DNA of 64,000 nucleotides from NCBI RefSeq assembly GCF_021026335.1, contig NZ_JAJNCY010000003.1, forward strand, positions 186,001-250,000, written 5' to 3'. The translations under genes were made by a program, and so were the position numbers. The stretch's first letter is position 1; every line of letters begins with the position of its first letter. Shown one piece after another: positions 55,203 to 63,789 of the stretch. The notes below the pieces were generated by a model that was not told the origin of the DNA, made no database searches, and worked only from the letters and a program-made list of their open reading frames with translations. The DNA is from Rhizobium sp. C1. GTDB lineage: Bacteria > Pseudomonadota > Alphaproteobacteria > Rhizobiales > Rhizobiaceae.

Positions 55203-55219
55203 ATTAAACCTAAGTCATG

Positions 55220-55253
55220 TTAGTAGCATTGTCGAGTGACATTTGGGTGACAT
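55220..55253 (-). promoter_or_regulatory. Pho box and -10 element of the phnG promoter
   Basis: Read on the minus strand, ATGTCAC occurs at 55253-55247 and 55242-55236, exactly 11 bp apart with a 4-bp spacer, as in CTGTCAT-N4-CTGTCAT Pho boxes. Ten bases further lies TACTAA (55225-55220) as the -10. The other end of the Pho box supplies GGGTGA, which serves as the ribosome site of phnF, so PhoB binding and phnF translation signals overlap. Confidence 0.65.
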
Positions 55254-55257
55254 CTTC

Positions 55258-56013
55258 ATGACCAGAACAAAGCAGGCGGGCGTAGACCGCACGAGTGGTG
55301 TGGCGCTGTGGCGGCAGATTGCGGACGATATCCGCATCGCCATCGGCGCGGGCGAATTTCGCGAAGCGGGGAAACTGCCGGGCGAAATCGCGCTGGCGGA
55401 ACGCTTTGGCGTCAATCGGCACACCGTGCGCGCCGCCATCGCCGCGCTTCAGAATGAGGGCATCGTGAAGGCCCGGCCGGGCAGGGGGACCGAGATTCTC
55501 GACGACATCCGGCTGAAGATGCCGATCTCGAGACGCACACGTTTCTCATCGGGCCTTGGTGGCCAGGCGCGGCGGCCGGAATCGGTCTATATAGCTTCCG
55601 GTGAGGCTTCCGCATCAGAGGAGGTTGCAGCTGCGCTGCGCATCGCGCCCGGCGCCCCCTGCGTGACATTGGAATCACTGGGACTGGCCGATGGCATCCC
55701 CGTGTCGCTTGCATTTCACCATTTTCCGACCGTCCGCTTTGCTGGGATCGACGAGCATTTCCGGCGGGAGCGGTCCGTCACCCGCGCCTTTGCCGCGATG
55801 GGGCTGGCCGATTATGTGCGCGTTTCAACCGACATCTCGGCCCGGCATGCCGATGAACGCGAGCGCGAGTGGCTGCGTTTGACGCCGGGCGGTATTGTGC
55901 TGGAAGCCCTGGCGATCAATGCCGATCTCGACGGCGCGCCGGTTCAGTATTCCCGTACCCTGTTTTCCGCGGGCCGCGTCAGCTTGCATGTCGGCACCGA
56001 CATGGAGCTTTGA
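55258..56013 (+). CDS. phnF: Phosphonate regulator PhnF (GntR/HutC family)
   Basis: A 251-residue GntR protein. The winged HTH is ALWRQIADDIRIAIGAGEFR and LAERFGVNRHTVRAAIAALQ, and the remaining part is the UTRA/HutC effector domain with GAPVQYSRTLFSAGRVSLHV at the end. ATG 55258 has GGGTGA seven bases upstream. It is divergent from the phnG row and should repress it when phosphonates are absent. Confidence 0.9.
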   Translation: MTRTKQAGVDRTSGVALWRQIADDIRIAIGAGEFREAGKLPGEIALAERFGVNRHTVRAAIAALQNEGIVKARPGRGTEILDDIRLKMPISRRTRFSSGLGGQARRPESVYIASGEASASEEVAAALRIAPGAPCVTLESLGLADGIPVSLAFHHFPTVRFAGIDEHFRRERSVTRAFAAMGLADYVRVSTDISARHADEREREWLRLTPGGIVLEALAINADLDGAPVQYSRTLFSAGRVSLHVGTDMEL

Positions 56014-56152
56014 ACACTCGGACGGTTGAAGGGGGCGGGCGCGTCTTCCGGAGTTTGGGCATGTTGGAAAGCTGTTGCTTGCCGGCAGTCGTTCTTGCGT
56101 GACGGCTTCAGATGAAGGAACTTGCGCTCCTTATCAATTCGGCAGGATCATC

Positions 56153-56785
56153 ATGACACGCATCGTCGCCACGACCGAAACGCTCATCGACGCCATCGTC
56201 ACAAGGGGCGAGGTCGGTAACAGGGTGATCGCTGCCATTGCCGGCCCGCCCGGCGCTGGAAAGTCAACCCTGGCGGAGAAGGTCGTCGAAGCGCTGAACA
56301 AGGCGCAACCCGGCTCTGCGGCCGTTCTGCCCATGGATGGCTATCATTACGACGACATGCTTCTGGTTCCGCGAGGCCTCAGACCGCGCAAGGGCGCGCC
56401 GGAAACCTTCGACACGGCGGGCTTTGCCCATATGTTGATGCGGCTGAGACAGAATGCGGAGCCGGAGATCGCGGTTCCGGTCTTTGATCGTTCTATCGAG
56501 ATCGCGCGCGCAGGCGCCCGGATGATCCCGCAGAGCGTTCGCTATATCATCGCCGAAGGCAATTATCTTCTGCTCGACGAGGGACGCTGGCGCGAATTGC
56601 ATCCACTTTACGATCTCACTGTCATGATCGAAGAGTCGGAAGACGTCTTGCGCGCGCGGCTGGAGGAGCGCTGGAAGGACCTCTCCTCCGAAGACCGTGC
56701 CTGGAAGCTCGACGGAAACGACCTGCCCAATGGCCGCCGGGTGAAAGAAGGAAGCATCACGCCGGATTTCGTGATCAGCGCCTGA
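56153..56785 (+). CDS. P-loop nucleoside/pantothenate-kinase-like protein
   Basis: A 210-residue P-loop kinase. Walker A is AAIAGPPGAGKSTLAEK near residue 22, with MDGYHYDDMLLVPRG near 63 giving the substrate loop, as in the FrcK/PanK/uridine kinase superfamily. ATG 56153 has AGGA ten bases upstream; the frame extends to 56075 but lacks homology there. It follows phnF by 139 bases and might use a sugar or nucleoside. The link to the phn locus is only positional. Confidence 0.75.
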   Translation: MTRIVATTETLIDAIVTRGEVGNRVIAAIAGPPGAGKSTLAEKVVEALNKAQPGSAAVLPMDGYHYDDMLLVPRGLRPRKGAPETFDTAGFAHMLMRLRQNAEPEIAVPVFDRSIEIARAGARMIPQSVRYIIAEGNYLLLDEGRWRELHPLYDLTVMIEESEDVLRARLEERWKDLSSEDRAWKLDGNDLPNGRRVKEGSITPDFVISA

Positions 56786-56844
56786 GGAGTTTTCAACCGG
56801 AAACTATGTCCGACGCGGACGCGCGAGCGCCGGCGTTCCCGGCG

Positions 56845-57060
56845 TCAAAGCTCACGGTCTTCAATGCCAAGATGCTGCTTGATATGCAGATTGGGAACGA
56901 CGCCGGCATTCTGCGCGGTTCTATAGCCGCCCCGCGCAGCCCAGAGGAAACCACCCCAGCAGATCAGGCTGATGAGCAGAACAATCAAGAAAATCTGAAC
57001 TCTCACGTCCCTGATCCATCGAGAAGAAAGTGTTGCCTTTGTTTTGCCGCGATGCAACAT
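56845..57060 (-). CDS. Possible small single-span membrane protein
   Basis: A 71-codon frame starting ATG 57060 with one strong membrane span, VQIFLIVLLISLICWGGFLW, near residues 21-40. GTG-initiated forms beginning just before the span are also possible. No ribosome site is obvious and another frame overlaps it, so its status as a gene is uncertain. It is convergent with the kinase gene. Confidence 0.35.
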   Translation of the reverse strand: MLHRGKTKATLSSRWIRDVRVQIFLIVLLISLICWGGFLWAARGGYRTAQNAGVVPNLHIKQHLGIEDREL

Positions 57061-57425
57061 TGGGCACTGCTAATGTTATTTTAAGTTTCCGGAGAGGTTG
57101 CGGCAAGGCGCGCTTCGGCTGCCTTGAATTATTTTCTGTTGATGACCGCCGAAATGCCTCCTGCCGTCTTTGAGTGACATACGGCGTTGTTGATCAGGTC
57201 ATAGTGAATTGGGCTGCGGACAGGTGAACGGGGCTGAGCCGTACCCGGACCATGCGCCCGATCATCAGACGTTCGCCTTCGCCTCTAGGGACGTAATGCC
57301 AGGGCCGCGGTGCGGGCAATGGATCGGAAGGGTATGATTTTCTGTCCGATTTTCAACCTGGATATACGTCCTGCTGTTTGATGAACGATGGCCCGGCGGT
57401 GCCAGGTCTCAGAAACGGATGTTTG
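57061..57425. other. 365-bp region without a gene, upstream of ugd
   Basis: I see no coding sequence supported by start signals or homology. The left end (57052-57058) carries one ATGCAAC motif that recurs elsewhere near this cluster, and TATAC-type AT stretches precede ugd. It should contain the ugd promoter, which could not be placed firmly. Confidence 0.5.
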
Positions 57426-58592
57426 ATGAAGATTGCGGTTGTCGGTACAGGGTATGTCGGGCTTTCCAATGCCGTACTTCTGGCGCAGCGCCACGATGTT
57501 GTGGCTCTCGATATCGTTCCTGAGCGTGTCGACCTCATCAACAGCCGCAAGAGCCCGTTTTCGGACGCGGAGCTTGAAAGTTTTCTTTCAAGCAAACCGT
57601 TACAGCTGAAGGCGACGCTTTCGAAGCAGGAAGCCTATGAAGGCGCAAGTTTCGTGATCATCGCGACGCCGACGGATTATGATCCTGTCACCAACCATTT
57701 CAATACGGCGTCGATCGAAAGTGTCATCCGCGATGTCACGGCCGTCAATCCGGACGCGGTCATGGTGATCAAGTCGACGGTTCCTGTCGGCTATACGGCG
57801 CGGATCCGGAGCGAGTTTTCATGCGACAAGCTGATCTTTTCGCCCGAGTTTCTGCGCGAGGGCAGGGCGCTTCACGATAACCTGCACCCGTCGCGCATCG
57901 TGGTGGGGGAGCGTTCCGAGCGCGCCCGTGCCTTCGCCGAGACATTGCGGATGTGTGCCCACAAGCAGGACGTCGCCGTGTTGCTGACCGACTCGACGGA
58001 GGCGGAGGCCATCAAGCTCTTCGCCAACACATACCTTGCCATGCGCGTTGCCTATTTTAACGAACTCGACACATTCGCCGCGACACACGGTCTCAATACG
58101 CGCCAGATTATCGAGGGTGTCGGGCTCGATCCCCGTATCGGATCGCATTACAATAACCCGTCCTTCGGCTATGGCGGCTATTGCCTGCCCAAGGACACGC
58201 GCCAATTGCTCGCCAATTACCAGGATGTGCCGCAGAACCTGATCAACGCCATCGTGACCTCCAATCTGACACGGAAGGATTTCGTCGCCGAGGAGATCCT
58301 GCGCAGAAAGCCTTCCGTCGTCGGTGTCTATCGCCTCATCATGAAGGCCGGATCGGACAATTTCCGTTCGTCGAGCATTCAGGGCATCATGTGGCGCATC
58401 AAGGCGAAAGGCGTCCCCGTTATTGTCTATGAGCCGACCATTTCCGAGGAAAGCTTTGCTGACTTCAAGGTCTACAAGGATCTCGAGGTCTTCAAGGCGA
58501 AGTGCGATGTGATCCTTTCGAACCGCATGGCGAAGGAACTTTCCGATGTGGCCGACAAGGTCTATACGCGCGATATTTTCGGCAGTGACTGA
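57426..58592 (+). CDS. ugd: UDP-glucose 6-dehydrogenase
   Basis: A 388-residue enzyme of the short enterobacterial Ugd form. The NAD motif [20 protein letters not shown] is at the N-terminus, and catalytic Cys253 lies in [16 protein letters not shown]. It oxidises UDP-glucose to UDP-glucuronate for acidic surface polysaccharides. ATG 57426 is the family start; an upstream in-frame ATG at 57378 is not needed. It overlaps the following exported-protein gene by eight bases. Confidence 0.93.
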   Translation: MKIAVVGTGYVGLSNAVLLAQRHDVVALDIVPERVDLINSRKSPFSDAELESFLSSKPLQLKATLSKQEAYEGASFVIIATPTDYDPVTNHFNTASIESVIRDVTAVNPDAVMVIKSTVPVGYTARIRSEFSCDKLIFSPEFLREGRALHDNLHPSRIVVGERSERARAFAETLRMCAHKQDVAVLLTDSTEAEAIKLFANTYLAMRVAYFNELDTFAATHGLNTRQIIEGVGLDPRIGSHYNNPSFGYGGYCLPKDTRQLLANYQDVPQNLINAIVTSNLTRKDFVAEEILRRKPSVVGVYRLIMKAGSDNFRSSSIQGIMWRIKAKGVPVIVYEPTISEESFADFKVYKDLEVFKAKCDVILSNRMAKELSDVADKVYTRDIFGSD

Positions 58593-59160
58593 GAGGGCCG
58601 TTTTTCGAGCCCTCGTCTTTCTTGCCGTAACCTTCACCTTCTGCTGCCCGGCCTTCGCTCAGGACACGATCTGGACCAACAAGCCGGTGCGCGTGGATCC
58701 TTCACAGCAGGATTTCCAGCGTCTGCCGAATCTGGTTCTCGGTCTCGAGGGAGGGGAAAGCATCAGCTTTCCCACGCGCATCGACATGCGCGACAGCGCC
58801 CGGTTTGCTGCTGCAGGGGTGGAATATGCGCTGGCAGGGCTGAAGGGGATTGCTCCCGGCAGACTTTGCACGTCTGAAACGGGTGCGCGCTGGCCCTGCG
58901 GCACTCAGGCTTCCGTCTTCGTAAGCAATCTTTTCAGGGGGCGAACACTGGTCTGCAAGGTGGAACGCAGCGTGACCCTCGTCATGCTTTCCGGTTGTCG
59001 CACAACGCAGATGCGTATTCCCTTTGAAATCGTGGCGCAGGGCTTTGCCTTCCCCGCAGGTGGTGACGGCGATCTAGAGGCAGCCGTGTCGCGTGCGAAG
59101 GCGCAGCGCGCCGGTGTGTGGAAGGATGCCGTCTGCGCAGGTGCTGCTCACTCCTGCTGA
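58585..59160 (+). CDS. Exported protein with degenerate staphylococcal-nuclease-like fold
   Basis: About 191 residues with a signal peptide ending CCPAFAQDT. The segment [20 protein letters not shown] followed by [18 protein letters not shown] matches the spacing of exported nuclease homologues, where an Asp would follow the first Gly, but the expected catalytic Arg/Asp/Glu set is not complete. It is probably non-nucleolytic. GTG 58585 gives the signal and overlaps ugd by eight bases. It overlaps the next, convergent gene by 13 bases at the 3' ends. Confidence 0.65.
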   Translation: MTERAVFRALVFLAVTFTFCCPAFAQDTIWTNKPVRVDPSQQDFQRLPNLVLGLEGGESISFPTRIDMRDSARFAAAGVEYALAGLKGIAPGRLCTSETGARWPCGTQASVFVSNLFRGRTLVCKVERSVTLVMLSGCRTTQMRIPFEIVAQGFAFPAGGDGDLEAAVSRAKAQRAGVWKDAVCAGAAHSC

Positions 59161-59990
59161 GATGGTGCGGGCGCTGCTCCGGAGGCTGTGGCGGCAGGCT
59201 GATTGAGCTTGTAGGAAGCGCGTGTCGTGGGGCAGCGGTCCTTGCCGCAGATGGGCTCGATCGTCAGATTGAACGCGCCCGGCATGAGCTTTTCCTCAAA
59301 CAGCTTGATCTGGATGTCGCGAAGCCGGACATCGAAGGGGCGAAGCTTTTCGACATCGGCGGACAGGGCGCCGGCCCTGTCGGGTAAAAGATAATCGAAG
59401 AGGACTTTTGCCGCCCGTTCGAAGTCCCGTCTATAGGACGCCTCCGTGCTTTCCGGCAGATAGACAAGCTTGAGCCGGACCATGGTCGATGCCGACAGCG
59501 CGTTGCGTGTCGTCTGGACGAAGAAGGAATTGTGCTCTGCGTCATCGCCGCCGGCTGCGGTCTGAAGATTGCCGGCGCAGTTGCTTGTGTCGGGAAAAAG
59601 CGGATTGACATCCCATTTCAGCGACAGCTCCGGCAGGGGCTTTTGCAACAGCGCGCAGAAGTCGGTGGTTGCAAAGTTCTCGGCGCGGCTGAAGTTTGCC
59701 TCGACAAATGTCACCTTGGGATTCGCAAGCGCAGCGGTCAGCACCAGCGGTCTCTTTCCAGGGGGCAGCCTCTGCGTTCGCCGCAACGGCTGCGGCTGCG
59801 GCTTCGGCGGTTCTACCGGATGGAGCGAATTCCAGAATGTCAGCGCGGCGTCGATTGTATCTCTGTGATAGGCCGAGAAAAGGGCGCTTCCGATGGCGCA
59901 GAACAGGAACACGATGATGACGGCGAAGATGGCCACGCCGGTTGTTGCAGATTGCCGGTTGTCATCATGGCGTTTTTCGTCCGGGCGCAT
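59148..59990 (-). CDS. Hypothetical single-span membrane protein (possibly DUF6030)
   Basis: A 280-residue protein with a short cytoplasmic tail, one membrane segment GVAIFAVIIVFLFCAIGSAL near residue 18, a proline-rich linker PVEPPKPQPQPLRRTQR and a large outside domain. The outside domain has cysteines in DTSNCAGN and EPICGKDRC, consistent with disulfides. It may belong to DUF6030, a family I recall from rhizobial polysaccharide regions, but I am not sure. It is convergent with the nuclease-like gene and lies among surface-polysaccharide genes. Confidence 0.65.
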   Translation of the reverse strand: MRPDEKRHDDNRQSATTGVAIFAVIIVFLFCAIGSALFSAYHRDTIDAALTFWNSLHPVEPPKPQPQPLRRTQRLPPGKRPLVLTAALANPKVTFVEANFSRAENFATTDFCALLQKPLPELSLKWDVNPLFPDTSNCAGNLQTAAGGDDAEHNSFFVQTTRNALSASTMVRLKLVYLPESTEASYRRDFERAAKVLFDYLLPDRAGALSADVEKLRPFDVRLRDIQIKLFEEKLMPGAFNLTIEPICGKDRCPTTRASYKLNQPAATASGAAPAPSQQE

Positions 59991-60342
59991 GCCGCTTGCT
60001 CACGTCTCGCAATCGCCAGTCTTCAAGAGAAGGCAAGTGGAACTGTACCAACATCCGGCGGTTCAGCGACCGAGCGTCCAGTCCGCCGACGAAAAGCCGG
60101 TTCGCGATCTCAGTGCAGTCTAGATCTGCAATGGGCGATTTCAAGGGCAAATTCAACCTTGCGATGCGTCCCTGGACTTTGCAGCCATTATCCACCGAAA
60201 GCAATTCCTGCCGTCCTGATAGGGTTTTTGCAGCGAGGAGTGTCTCAAAAAAGCACGTTCGTTAAAATGCAACCGGATTTCAAAAGTTGAATGCAACTCA
60301 CCCGCGCTATCTTCCGCTTGTTTCCAACGGGATTCAATCGAG
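59991..60342. other. Gene-free region with an ATGCAAC direct repeat
   Basis: No gene is supported in these 352 bp. Two copies of ATGCAAC lie at 60267-60273 and 60291-60297, 24 bp apart, just before the BTLCP gene, and could be binding sites for a regulator of that gene. The rest shows ordinary GC composition. Confidence 0.45.
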
Positions 60343-60939
60343 ATGTTCGGGATTACAAGAAAAATAAAATTTGCCGGCCTTGTTTTGATGATGGCAGCCC
60401 TCGGCAGCCAAGCCGCTGCCGGCCCGGCCGGGCTCGTGCGCCCGCTCAAGAATGCGGCCAATGCTGCATTTCTCCAGCAGGGACGCGAGACAGTTGCGCC
60501 CTTCGCGCATGTCCGCTTCTGCCTTGCCTCGCCTGCGGAATGCCGGGATGGCTCCGGTGAATCCACAGTGGAACTGAGCGCGGCCAAGCTCAATCTGCTC
60601 AAGAGCGTGAACCGGCGGGTGAATGCGGCCATCGAGCCGGAAATGCCCGATGGCCCGGAGACCTGGGTGATCAATCCGGAACGCGGCAATTGTCATGATT
60701 ACGCGGTCACGAAGCGGCATGAACTCGTCCGCGCCGGCTGGCCGTCCGCAAGCCTCCGCCTCGCCGTCGCCTATACGCGCTCGGGCATCGGCCACCTCGT
60801 CGTCATCGTTCGAACGACCGAAGGCGATCTGGTGCTGGATAATCTGACCGACCGGATCGTCGCCTGGAACAAGTCGGGTCTGCGCTTCGTCTCGGTGGAG
60901 GCTTCGGACAAGCCACGCGTGTGGTATGCGATCCAATAG
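60343..60939 (+). CDS. Exported transglutaminase-like cysteine peptidase (BTLCP)
   Basis: A 198-residue protein with a signal peptide ending SQAAAGP. The catalytic triad of the bacterial transglutaminase-like cysteine peptidase family fits Cys in GNCHDYAVTKR near residue 117, His in GIGHLVVIVR and Asp in LVLDNLTDR. Such enzymes act in the periplasm and are linked to adhesin (LapG-type) processing and surface polysaccharide loci. ATG 60343 is used. Confidence 0.87.
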   Translation: MFGITRKIKFAGLVLMMAALGSQAAAGPAGLVRPLKNAANAAFLQQGRETVAPFAHVRFCLASPAECRDGSGESTVELSAAKLNLLKSVNRRVNAAIEPEMPDGPETWVINPERGNCHDYAVTKRHELVRAGWPSASLRLAVAYTRSGIGHLVVIVRTTEGDLVLDNLTDRIVAWNKSGLRFVSVEASDKPRVWYAIQ

Positions 60940-61326
60940 CCTGACAGTCCAGACAGGCTCATGCCATCTTGTGAAGCAGTCTCGCGTCTGAGTGTTGTTC
61001 CCTCCGGTCGCGCGGCTTGCAAATTTCGTTCTAAAGTTTTTGACTTATTAAAATTTCCTGAAATGTTGCATTGCATCATTTTATATTGTAAGAGTTGTCT
61101 TATTGGGACATAGGTTGCACAACGCTTCTAAGGCGATCAGACCCTTACGATTGAAATATGCATTCGGGACATTCTCATTTCGTCCCGCTCGATATGGCTC
61201 CGTGTGAGGTTTTTTCTTGTCACGGATTTGGTCTAGTAGTCCTCTTGAAATACGCTTCGGTTTTATCGTGGCGTCTCGTTGGTTTTAAATTCCGTTTTCG
61301 ATTGCTTTCCTTAGTAAGATTTGTAG
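60940..61326. other. 387-bp AT-rich region before the glycosyltransferase gene
   Basis: No gene is supported. The tract 61020-61100 is unusually AT-rich for this DNA, with GTTGCAT at 61065-61071 directly followed by TTGCATCAT, and a perfect palindrome GTTGCACAAC at 61114-61123. A long 5' leader or a regulated promoter of the polysaccharide genes is likely. Confidence 0.5.
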
Positions 61327-62562
61327 ATGCGAATAGTTGTTCATGATTATTCCGGACATCCGTTTCAGATACAGTTGAGCCGCGAGCTGGCGCGACGCGG
61401 ACATGTTGTGCAGCATGTCTATTTCGCTGATTTCCAGACCCCGAAAGGCGCATTGTCACTTCGCGCGGACGACCCCTCTACATTAACGATTACCGGTGTG
61501 TCGCTTGGCGAGCCGTTTCGGAAAAACACCTTCGTTCAACGACGATCCCAGGAAATCCGCTACGGGAAGCGGGTTGCCGATATCATCTCGGCCTTCCAGC
61601 CCGATGTCGTCTTTTCTTCGAATTCGCCGCTTGATGCGCAGCGCCTCATACAGAAAGCTGCGAGAGCGGCCAAGGATGCGGCCTTCGTCTTCTGGGTTCA
61701 GGATCTTTACGGAGAGGCGATCAGAAAGATATTGACCCGCAAGCTGCATTTCGTGGGTGCCTTGGTTGCGGCTTATTATCTTCGTCTTGAGCGGACGCTT
61801 CTCAGCCGCAGCGCGCATGTGATCTGCATTTCAAGCGACTTCGAGACGCTTCTAAGGGGCTACGGCGTCGATGCGGGCGCGGTGACCGTGATCGAGAACT
61901 GGGCACCGCTTGAAGACATGCCTCTTTTGCCGAAAGACAATGCCTGGTCGCGGAAAGTCGGGCTTTCCAAAACCGGAAACATCGTCTACTCGGGGACCTT
62001 GGGATACAAACATAACCCGGACCTGCTTCTTCGGCTGGCGCTTGAAACAGATGGTGAAGTCAACGTGTTTTCCGAGGGAGCTGCTGCCGATTGGTTGAGG
62101 CTGGAGGCGGGGAAAAGAGGTCTTTCGAACCTGAAGGTCCATCCCTGGGTATCGTTCGAGGACCTGCCGGCAATGCTCGCCAGCGCCGACATTGCGGTTG
62201 CGATCATCGAGCCTGATGCGGGCATCTACTCGGTTCCGTCGAAGGTGCTCACCTATATGTCGGTGGGGCGCGCTATACTGGCGTCGATCCCGCCGGAAAA
62301 CCTTGCCGCGCGGATTCTGGCTCGCGAAACCGCGGGACTTGTCGCGCCGCCGGCTGACGCGGAAGTTTTCGTGGACTATGCAAAGAAATTGCTGGCAGAT
62401 TCAGCGCTGCGTGAGCAACTTGGCGCCAATGCGCGAAGCTATGCCGAGAACAAGTTTGACATCAGGGGTCTCGGTGACCGTTTCGAGGGCATATCGATCA
62501 GGGCGATGGCCAAGCGGGGACGGGTCGGAATACCGGCAGACACCGTCTCCGCTGCAGTGTGA
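61327..62562 (+). CDS. Glycosyltransferase family 4 protein
   Basis: A 411-residue GT4 enzyme with two Rossmann-like halves. The N-terminus is RIVVHDYSGHPFQIQLSREL and the nucleotide-sugar-binding half has IVYSGTLGYKHNPDLLLRLA near 218 and YSVPSKVLTYMSVGRAIL near 300. It transfers a sugar in surface polysaccharide assembly, with no signal peptide. The sugar is not predictable. It lies 24 bases before the epimerase gene. Confidence 0.87.
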   Translation: MRIVVHDYSGHPFQIQLSRELARRGHVVQHVYFADFQTPKGALSLRADDPSTLTITGVSLGEPFRKNTFVQRRSQEIRYGKRVADIISAFQPDVVFSSNSPLDAQRLIQKAARAAKDAAFVFWVQDLYGEAIRKILTRKLHFVGALVAAYYLRLERTLLSRSAHVICISSDFETLLRGYGVDAGAVTVIENWAPLEDMPLLPKDNAWSRKVGLSKTGNIVYSGTLGYKHNPDLLLRLALETDGEVNVFSEGAAADWLRLEAGKRGLSNLKVHPWVSFEDLPAMLASADIAVAIIEPDAGIYSVPSKVLTYMSVGRAILASIPPENLAARILARETAGLVAPPADAEVFVDYAKKLLADSALREQLGANARSYAENKFDIRGLGDRFEGISIRAMAKRGRVGIPADTVSAAV

Positions 62563-62586
62563 CTTTCAATTGATAGGAGTAATAGG

Positions 62587-63576
62587 ATGACACAGGAAAA
62601 GACGGCTCTGGTACTTGGAGCCGGCGGCTTTATCGGTGGCCATTTAGTGAAAAGGCTGAAGAGGGAAGGTTATTGGGTGCGGGGCGTCGACCTCAAATTC
62701 AATGAATTCTCCGAAACTGCTGCCGACGACTTTGTCATCGGCGATCTTCGCGACCAGTCGACGGTTCGCGGCATCATCGATCGCCGGTTCGACGAGGTCT
62801 ATCAGCTGGCGGCCGACATGGGCGGGGCCGGCTATATCTTTACCGGCGAACATGACGCCGACATCATGCACAATTCGGCGACGATCAACCTGAACGTTGC
62901 GGAAGCGGCCCACAAGAGAAACATCAAGAAGGTGTTCTACTCCTCGTCGGCCTGCATGTATCCGGCCTATAACCAGGAAGACCCGGACAATCCGATCTGC
63001 TCCGAGGCTTCTGCCTATCCGGCTGCGCCGGACAGCGAATATGGCTGGGAAAAGCTGTTCTCTGAGAGACTGTTCCTGGCCTATAACCGCAATTACGGCA
63101 TGCAGAACCGGGTTGCGCGCTTCCACAATATTTTCGGCCCCGAAGGGACCTGGCAGGGCGGCAAGGAAAAGGCTCCAGCTGCCATTTGCCGCAAGGTGGC
63201 GATGGCCAGCTCCGGTTCCGAGATCGAGATCTGGGGCGACGGGCTGCAGACGCGTTCGTTCCTCTTTGTCGATGAATGCGTGGAAGGCGTGTTGCGCCTG
63301 ACGCGCTCCGGATTCGAGGGCCCGGTGAACATCGGCTCCGAGGAGATGGTGACGATCAATCAGCTCGTCGAAATCGTCGCCGAAATTGCCGGCAAGAAGA
63401 TCGTAAAGAAGCACATCCCGGGTCCGACGGGTGTACGCGGCCGAAATTCCGACAATCGCCTTATCGAGGAAAAGCTGGGCTGGAAGCCGTCGCAATCGCT
63501 GCGCATCGGTCTTGAGCAGACCTACGAGTGGATCGAGCGCCAGTGCCGGTCCAATAGCGGAGCTCTGGCCTCCTGA
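62587..63576 (+). CDS. GDP-mannose 3,5-epimerase-like NAD-dependent enzyme
   Basis: A 329-residue extended SDR protein. The NAD motif is VLGAGGFIGGHLVKRL near residue 10. Plant GDP-mannose 3,5-epimerase features are visible: LAADMGGAGYI, SSSACMYP with Cys123, YGWEK with Tyr152 and Lys156, FHNIFGPEGTWQGGKEKAPA and GDGLQTRSFLFVDECVEGV. The epimerase forms GDP-L-galactose from GDP-mannose in plants; here the product should feed a surface polysaccharide. Specificity is inferred. A TAGGAG-type site precedes the ATG. Confidence 0.85.
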   Translation: MTQEKTALVLGAGGFIGGHLVKRLKREGYWVRGVDLKFNEFSETAADDFVIGDLRDQSTVRGIIDRRFDEVYQLAADMGGAGYIFTGEHDADIMHNSATINLNVAEAAHKRNIKKVFYSSSACMYPAYNQEDPDNPICSEASAYPAAPDSEYGWEKLFSERLFLAYNRNYGMQNRVARFHNIFGPEGTWQGGKEKAPAAICRKVAMASSGSEIEIWGDGLQTRSFLFVDECVEGVLRLTRSGFEGPVNIGSEEMVTINQLVEIVAEIAGKKIVKKHIPGPTGVRGRNSDNRLIEEKLGWKPSQSLRIGLEQTYEWIERQCRSNSGALAS

Positions 63577-63664
63577 AGGCAGCTTGAACAAGGCCGCAAC
63601 CGGACAGGGTCCGGGGCGGCCAATACGACCGGTTGGGGCCAGTCCCGAACTGATCCAGGCATCT

Positions 63665-63724
63665 GAAGGCGCTCTGTCCTGCGCCTTCAAGCCTCTACCC
63701 ATCCGGAGAAACAGCCGGATGGGT
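63665..63724 (+). terminator. Two tandem hairpins after the epimerase gene
   Basis: GAAGGCGC (63665-63672) pairs with GCGCCTTC (63681-63688) around an 8-nt loop. Then ACCCATCCGG (63697-63706) pairs perfectly with CCGGATGGGT (63715-63724) around an 8-nt loop, followed by CTTCTG. Together they should end the epimerase transcript or process it. Confidence 0.65.
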
Positions 63725-63789
63725 CTTCTGCGGGAGGGCGAACGAACCCGTCGTCTCCAAACGTTATGCGTGTCCATTTGCCCTCGAGG

